A stretch of 11,668 bases of DNA from Blastomyces gilchristii SLH14081 (Eukaryota; Ascomycota; Eurotiomycetes; Onygenales; Ajellomycetaceae), in NCBI RefSeq assembly GCF_000003855.2, contig NW_003101665.1:336010-347677 (forward strand), in the 5' to 3' direction. A program made the translations under genes and the position numbers. Positions 7,041 through 11,668 of this stretch are shown piece after piece. Within the stretch, counting starts at the first letter, position 1; the number at the start of each line of letters is the position of its first letter. The notes beneath the pieces are model-generated. The model made no database searches, was not told where the DNA came from, and saw only the letters and a list, made by a program, of their open reading frames with translations.

Positions 7041-9973
7041 ATTAATTCTTTTATTCAGCTTTATCAGTTTGTATGAGAGATACTACAGAACAGCTCTGCT
7101 GTGTATATCAGTTTAAACCCTGTTCTACAGCTGAAGACAGACAATGATCACTGTCATGAGAATCTGTCTACTGTCTCTGAGGTTGTAGTTATTATACAGA
7201 ATACTCTCAGTGATATCTGTCACTCTCATGTCATTCTTCTAATGCTATGACAGTCTGGTGCTAACTTGAGTCTTACATATATTAATTCTCACAGTTCATT
7301 ATATCTTTCACTGTATTATATTCTACTTTTTTCTTCTGAAGATTATAGCTGATATGTTGATATAAATGTGCTTGCAGATCTCTCACCCACCTGTAACAGC
7401 TCTGATAATGATGTTGATAATGCTGTTAAGAATGAAGATGAGTGTGACAGCTGTAGCCTGACTCTGTGTATGTGGTATGTATATAATCTTTTTCAATGAG
7501 ATGATGTTGATACTTCTCTTTTTCAGGCTGAATGTCTATTTTAACAATATTTAGTTAATGTCTATATGAATGTTGATGAATAGTGACTGAACTGAGTTCA
7601 TACTCATCAACTGAAAATCTATGCAGATTAATATAGTAATCTATGTGATGTCATACAGACAGATAATACAGATTATGAGTAGCTTAGTCACTGTGTGATA
7701 TTATCTACTTCTTATATAGACAGTGAACATTTTATGTATAAACTGTTTCAGAATTCTATGATAATTGTCTTCAACTACAGACATTCAACTCTTTTTATTA
7801 TATTCACAGTCAACTCTGAATGAGAGAAGATTATCTGTGAGTTACTCTCTGATCAGACTGCAGTAAATCACTCAGATTTGATTATATATGTTTTTACAAT
7901 GAAGATTTTTCATTTTCTTAATATTCTTAAATTCAGACAGCTGTTCAGACTGATGTTGATCAGAGTATGAATAATTGAATATCAAAAATGTGAACTGTCT
8001 TATATATATCTGTTGATCTGACTAGAGAACTCTGAGCAGTTTTTGCAGTCTGATACAATTGATGATATTATATCTGCAGAGCTGTCAAGCCCTGCTGAGA
8101 ATATAGATGAGTTGAGTGAATTGATCTGTAAATTCATGATTCATAGTTCATATAATACTGACAGGGCGAGCCTCTGCCATGAGAATGATAGATGTATAAA
8201 ATGTTTTCTCAAAGCTTTTCAGAGTGCTACAGCTGTTGAAGAGAATGACTATTCTCTGTATAGACAGAAGCATGATTCATCTATCTTCTTTAAATGTACT
8301 GTCAATAATAGTGAGATTGTAATTGACAATCAATGAGTTGTTTCATACAACCCCTATCTCATTCATATATATAAAGCACATATAAATGTAGAGGTCTGTG
8401 CCTCTGTTGAAGTCATTAAATATATTAATAAATATATCTACAAGGGCCTGAACTGCACTGTCCTCTGTATTATTGACTTCAATGATGAGATTGATATTCA
8501 ACTGCATGAATATTATATTAACTTAACTGAGACTGTATAATATATATTCACATTTCATATGCATCAGAAGTTTTCACCTGTTGAGATATTATCTATTCAT
8601 TTACTGAACTGTCAGATGATTTACTTCCCTGAATCTTAATGTGAAGATTATGAATGTATTACTGAACATTTGATAAATAACATATTTAAGTTCATGATAT
8701 TCTTTGTCTATAATAATTCACATCTGAATGTTCAGTATTTCTATCAAGAATTTCTCTGTCATTTTGTTTGAGATAAATGTAACTGAAGGTGAAAGAACTG
8801 TGTGAAGAGAAGATCAGTTGACTGTCTATCTCATCTCAGTTCATATAATGATGAGATATTCTTTTTACAGCTGCTTCTTATTAATATATATGATTCACTG
8901 AGCTTTGAGACTCTGTGAACAGTGAATAATGTTTATTATTCTACATTTCATATAGTATGTCAGACACTTGATCTTCTGCATGATGATAATGAGTGAATTA
9001 TTACATTTGAATCTGCTGTTGTATTTACAACTGCTCACTGCATGCAGTCAGTATTTGCCACTGCATTAATTCATGAAAATGTTACAGATTCATCTACTCT
9101 CTGAGCATGTTTCTGTCATACTCTCTGTGATAATCTTTCACATTGACTGTGTCAGATGAATCTGAACTGTATTATCAATACTTCTATAGAAGATCTATAT
9201 TATGACTATAGTCTGTTACTTATTCAGTAGCTTCTGCATGACTTTGACAAGATTCTTACAGACTTTGATCTGTCTGCATACAGCTCTGTATGGAATAATC
9301 TTATTGAAAATCAGCTACTTTTTGAGAAGCAGAACTATAATCTTATAGAGGAAATAACCACTGCAAATGCCCTGCAGATGCAGTTGAATGATGATCAATG
9401 CCATGCATATGATTCAATTCTGACTGCAATAGAATTACAGTCATCTCACTATTTTATACAAGATTCTGATGACACTGACAAAACATTTCTTTACAGAGCT
9501 CTCTATAGCTGTCTACATGCAGGTGAAAAAACAGTTCTTTGTGTGACTTTCTCTGATATTGCAGCTGTTCTTTTACTGTGTGGCAGAACTGCTCACTCAT
9601 GTTTTATCATTTCAATTGAATTGAATGCAGATTCTGTGTTAAAGATGACTATTCACAGTGAACTGAGCTATCTGCTGCAGGCTGTAGACTTGATTATTTG
9701 AGATAAGACTCTCATACAGCATCACTATTGTATGAAGATTGTTGACTATCTTTTTCAAGATTTATATTCATTGAATGAGGTTTTTAATGATGTATCTGTT
9801 ATATTTGATGATGATTTTGCACAGACTCTGTCTGTTATGCTATATAACAGCTGTGCTACAGTTGTTGCAGCTTGTCTGCAGCATTCATATATATAGTGAC
9901 AGTTAACTGTACTACACTTGAGAAGGAATATGAGACTGACTGCGAATGATGATAACATGATGTTTATGAATTA
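7041..9973 (+). pseudogene. Helitron Rep-helicase, decayed, truncated in helicase
   Basis: One frame (codons in register with 7041) holds for almost 980 codons despite dozens of stops. Visible parts: VYISLNPVLQLKTD and the N-domain core (7080-7380); F*QYLVNVYMNVDE (7542-7583), IYADQYSNLCDVIQTD, and YIDSEHFMYKLFQNSMIIV; the Rep region STLFIIFTVN (7788 on), IEYQKCELSYIYLLI (7974-8018), and KYINKYIYKG (8418-8447) with the two-tyrosine motif; then QYFYQEFLCHFV, a Helitron linker, and the helicase from QLNDDQCHAYDSI (9381). Walker A is DSDDTDKT (9462-9485) for GPGGTGKT, Walker B is II*DK (9693-9707) for IIWDE, motif III reads DDDFAQTLSV. It ends after NMRLTANDDN. The expected HxH of the nuclease reads Y-x-Y. 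Glycine to Asp and Pro to Ser or Leu changes dominate. Confidence 0.85.
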
Positions 9974-9975
9974 AC

Positions 9976-10000
9976 TTTATTTATTATTATTATTATTATT
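9976..10000 (-). repeat. (TTA)n tract, likely 3' tail of the right LINE
   Basis: On the minus strand this reads as repeated AAT/TAA units. It separates Helitron helicase sequence on its left from the LINE 3' UTR on its right. Several LINE families end in short A-rich repeats rather than pure poly-A, so it is read as the tail and insertion point (inference). Confidence 0.6.
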
Positions 10001-10359
10001 CTTCAATTATAGATGTATGCAGTCAAAGACTATGACATCTACCTGAGAACTAAAAGTTCTCAGGGTTTTTCCTATATCTATAAAGTTAACTATTATACAT
10101 TCACCAATTTCAGATATGTAAAATCAGAAAATTCCAGCCCAGAATACAAAAACTGTTCACAAATTACAGTATTTTAACATCTTCTGATACTTTGAAATCA
10201 TTTGACAATATCATGACAAAAGAAAAGAGAACACAGTCTTAAAGATAGACATATTAAATAGATATATAGAAAGAAATAGAAAGGAAAAAGTAAAGTAAAA
10301 TAAAGAGAGACTGTAATGAAACAAATTATCAAAAGATAGTATATAGCTGTTTTAACAGA
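10001..10359 (-). other. 3' UTR of the right LINE with stem-loop
   Basis: No open frame is present. The region lies between the ORF2 stop at 10362-10360 and the (TAA)n tail on the minus strand. It holds a run of purines on the plus strand at about 10205-10310 (pyrimidine-rich on the minus strand) and a strong hairpin at 10042-10064. Intact CC and GG near the hairpin suggest lighter mutation or selection for structure before decay. Confidence 0.55.
10042..10064 (-). other. Perfect 10-bp stem-loop in LINE 3' UTR
   Basis: The arms CCTGAGAACT (10042-10051) and AGTTCTCAGG (10055-10064) pair perfectly around an AAA loop. It lies about 42 bases inside the tail. LINE reverse transcriptases of the stringent type recognise such 3' stem-loops; that role here is inference. 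Confidence 0.6.
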
Positions 10360-11667
10360 CTATATCTGATCAATTTCCTCCTCTTCATATTCAGATATTT
10401 CGGAATTCAGTCATTTTCTTATAGCTGCTTGAGTTTCTGATAGAAAGTCTATTAAGTATTTAATTCCTGTCTCAGTTGAGAATAAGAATCTTATATTTAA
10501 TTGATTTAGATCATACTTCTCTTTCAATCTGACTCTGAGACTATTATATAATGCACAGTGTATTACAATATACTCAGAATTCTCATTTACATTGCAGAAT
10601 AAGCATTCTATTGAATCAAATATATCATCAAATCTTTGTATATAAGATTTGAAATAGTCATATTCTAATTTCAGCTGTATTATAGATGAGAATATTTTCT
10701 TTTTACATTTAATTGAACAAGATTTTCACTTAAGTTTTATTTCAAATCTTGAATAATGTATACTCTTCTTTTATTTCTGCCAGCTTTCATTTCACTTGTC
10801 TAAACAAGATTCTTTTATTTTTCTCTTTATAAAAGATCAGAACATAATTTTTTGAATAGATCTGCTTAATTCTGAACCTTTTTTTGCAGCTGAATCAGTC
10901 AATTCATTGTCATGAATATTCATATAAGCAGGAACTTAGTGTAGATGAATTATCAGCTTTGATATTCTTTTCTTTTGAATTTTTAAAACAGAGTTTAAGA
11001 TCAGTTCAAGATTCATTTAATCATTATAAATCTGACTATTTCTAAGTCTTTTTAAAGCAGCTTGACTATCAGAGAATATTTATATCTCTTTCAAACTATT
11101 TTCTCTTTTATAAGATTTTATTTTAATAAGTTTAAAAGCTTTCACTATTATAAATAGTTCAGTGTCAAACACTTCAGATTCACAGTCTAAATTTCAGAAA
11201 TCTGGGATAAAATTAATATTATCTTCAGTATAAGCAATGTCTGCATCTAATCTATTCAAATTCTCATTTTTTGAGTGATCTGAATAAATCAGAATAGAGT
11301 CTTTTATATTAATTGTAGAAATTCTCTTCAAATGCTGTTCATATTCTTTCTCTTTAGATAGTTCACTTATTTACAAGTTTATAAGAGATTCAAGCTTTTC
11401 TCTTCAGAGAGATAACTTCTCATGATCAACTTTTTCAATATTTAAAAAAGAAAATTGATTTTTAATCAGTGAGTATAGTCTGTACAGTTGAGAAGACATT
11501 TTCTTTAAAGAATTATTTTCATTTCAATCAAGAAATCTATTTCAATTCAGTTCATTTTCTGAGTTAATTAATAAAAATGAAGAAGAGACTCTTTCTCCGA
11601 TTATATAATTTGAGCTCATTTTTATAACTCTCAGAGTATAGTTTATACAGGCCTTTTCAAATCTAAT
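10360..11667 (-). pseudogene. LINE ORF2 C-terminal part: RNase H and zinc knuckle
   Basis: One frame with codons ending at the TAG 10362-10360 can be followed from the window edge with scattered stops and no frameshift. FEKACINYTLRVIKMSSNY at the right edge matches the connector after reverse transcriptase in Tad-like ORF2. The RNase H has ILIYSDHSK with the first catalytic Asp (11280-11278), EVFDTEL with Glu (11160-11158), IFSDSQAALKRL with Asp (11070-11068), and NELTDSAAKKGS with the last Asp (10896-10894), following HLH*VPAYMN. A C-terminal knuckle CLFCNVNENSEYIVIHC lies at about 10607-10557, and the end is EYEEEEIDQI. In YSDHSK the usual Gly is His. H*VPA stands for HWVPA, a TGG to stop change. 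The RNase H removes the RNA template after first-strand synthesis. Confidence 0.85.
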
Positions 11668-11668
11668 A

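Larger units (their letters stand above)
5833..9975 (+). mobile_element. Autonomous-type Helitron, decayed and 3'-truncated
   Basis: Helitrons move by rolling-circle replication using one large protein with a HUH/Y2 Rep nuclease and a Pif1-like helicase. Here, in order, are N-terminal cysteine motifs, the Helitron-like N domain, Rep and the first half of the helicase, all on the plus strand. The frame changes once, between about 6943 and 7020. The sequence stops inside the helicase at a (TTA)n tract, so the helicase C-terminus and the terminal hairpin with CTRR are missing. Over 4 kb of mutated but followable sequence makes this the best-preserved element here. Confidence 0.85.
9976..11668 (-). 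mobile_element. Right LINE, Tad-like, 3' part, inserted in Helitron
   Basis: Order on the minus strand is ORF2 connector, RNase H, C-terminal zinc knuckle, stop, 3' UTR with stem-loop, and (TAA)n tail. The 5' part runs off the right edge. The tail abuts the broken Helitron helicase, so this LINE came later than the Helitron. It has the same orientation and clade as the left LINE but the two visible parts do not overlap, so I cannot say whether they are one family. Confidence 0.8.

Noticed and set aside
9755..9958. Minus-strand open frame of 67 codons
   Set aside because: It is antisense to the Helitron helicase frame, which matches a known family; this is a shadow.
10042..10075. Rho-independent terminator (hairpin followed by T run)
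   Set aside because: The context is a fungal LINE 3' UTR on the other strand; the T run is only five bases, and no bacterial gene is present.
10042..10085. Helitron 3' terminal hairpin with CTRR end
   Set aside because: No CTRR follows the hairpin at the expected distance, and the helicase is already broken before the (TTA)n tract.

Overview
The window looks like a transposon graveyard in the nuclear genome of a filamentous fungus, probably an ascomycete (inference; no host marker gene is present). It holds no intact protein-coding gene. I recognise four kinds of decayed element: Tad-like non-LTR retrotransposons (two copies, both on the minus strand), a Ty3/Gypsy pol fragment, LTR-like repeats in inverted orientation, and a long Helitron. 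All long frames are full of stop codons but can still be followed in one frame for hundreds of codons, so decay was mainly by base substitution (C to T and G to A), as in repeat-induced point mutation (RIP).

Layout. 1-2226 (minus): left LINE, with three 5' stem-loop repeats (2097-2226), ORF1/gag-like with zinc knuckles (2083 to 482), then the start of ORF2 with the endonuclease domain (389 to the window edge). 2227-2860: very AT-rich, unrecognised, with a run of small perfect hairpins and an 18-T tract. 2863-3313 and 5287-5757: inverted arms of about 450 bp, each with the end of an unknown open frame followed by LTR-like sequence. 3314-3775: a GC-rich island that escaped mutation. 3781-4535 (plus): Ty3/Gypsy end of RT, RNase H and linker. 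4540-4620: degenerate tRNA-like sequence. 4621-5286: partly mutated noncoding DNA ending in an intact GC-rich block. 5980-9973 (plus): Helitron with N-terminal cysteine motifs, Rep and Pif1-type helicase, cut off inside the helicase. 9976-10000: (TTA)n tract that fits the 3' tail of the right LINE. 10001-10359: LINE 3' UTR with a strong stem-loop. 10360-11667 (minus): ORF2 3' part with RNase H and a C-terminal zinc knuckle.

How the parts relate. The right LINE appears to have inserted into the Helitron helicase, and the Gypsy pol fragment, LTR-like repeats and tRNA-like sequence form a nested block between the left LINE and the Helitron. None of these elements can make its own protein now.

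The most informative signal is the mutation pattern. CC, GG and CG are nearly absent from the decayed parts while CA, TG, CT and AG remain common. Classical Neurospora RIP prefers CpA, so this is an unusual target context. The mutated and unmutated repeat copies at 3155-3254, 3327-3416 and 5359-5433 show the same substitutions directly. I found no convincing new gene system; the novelty here lies in mutation and element structure.
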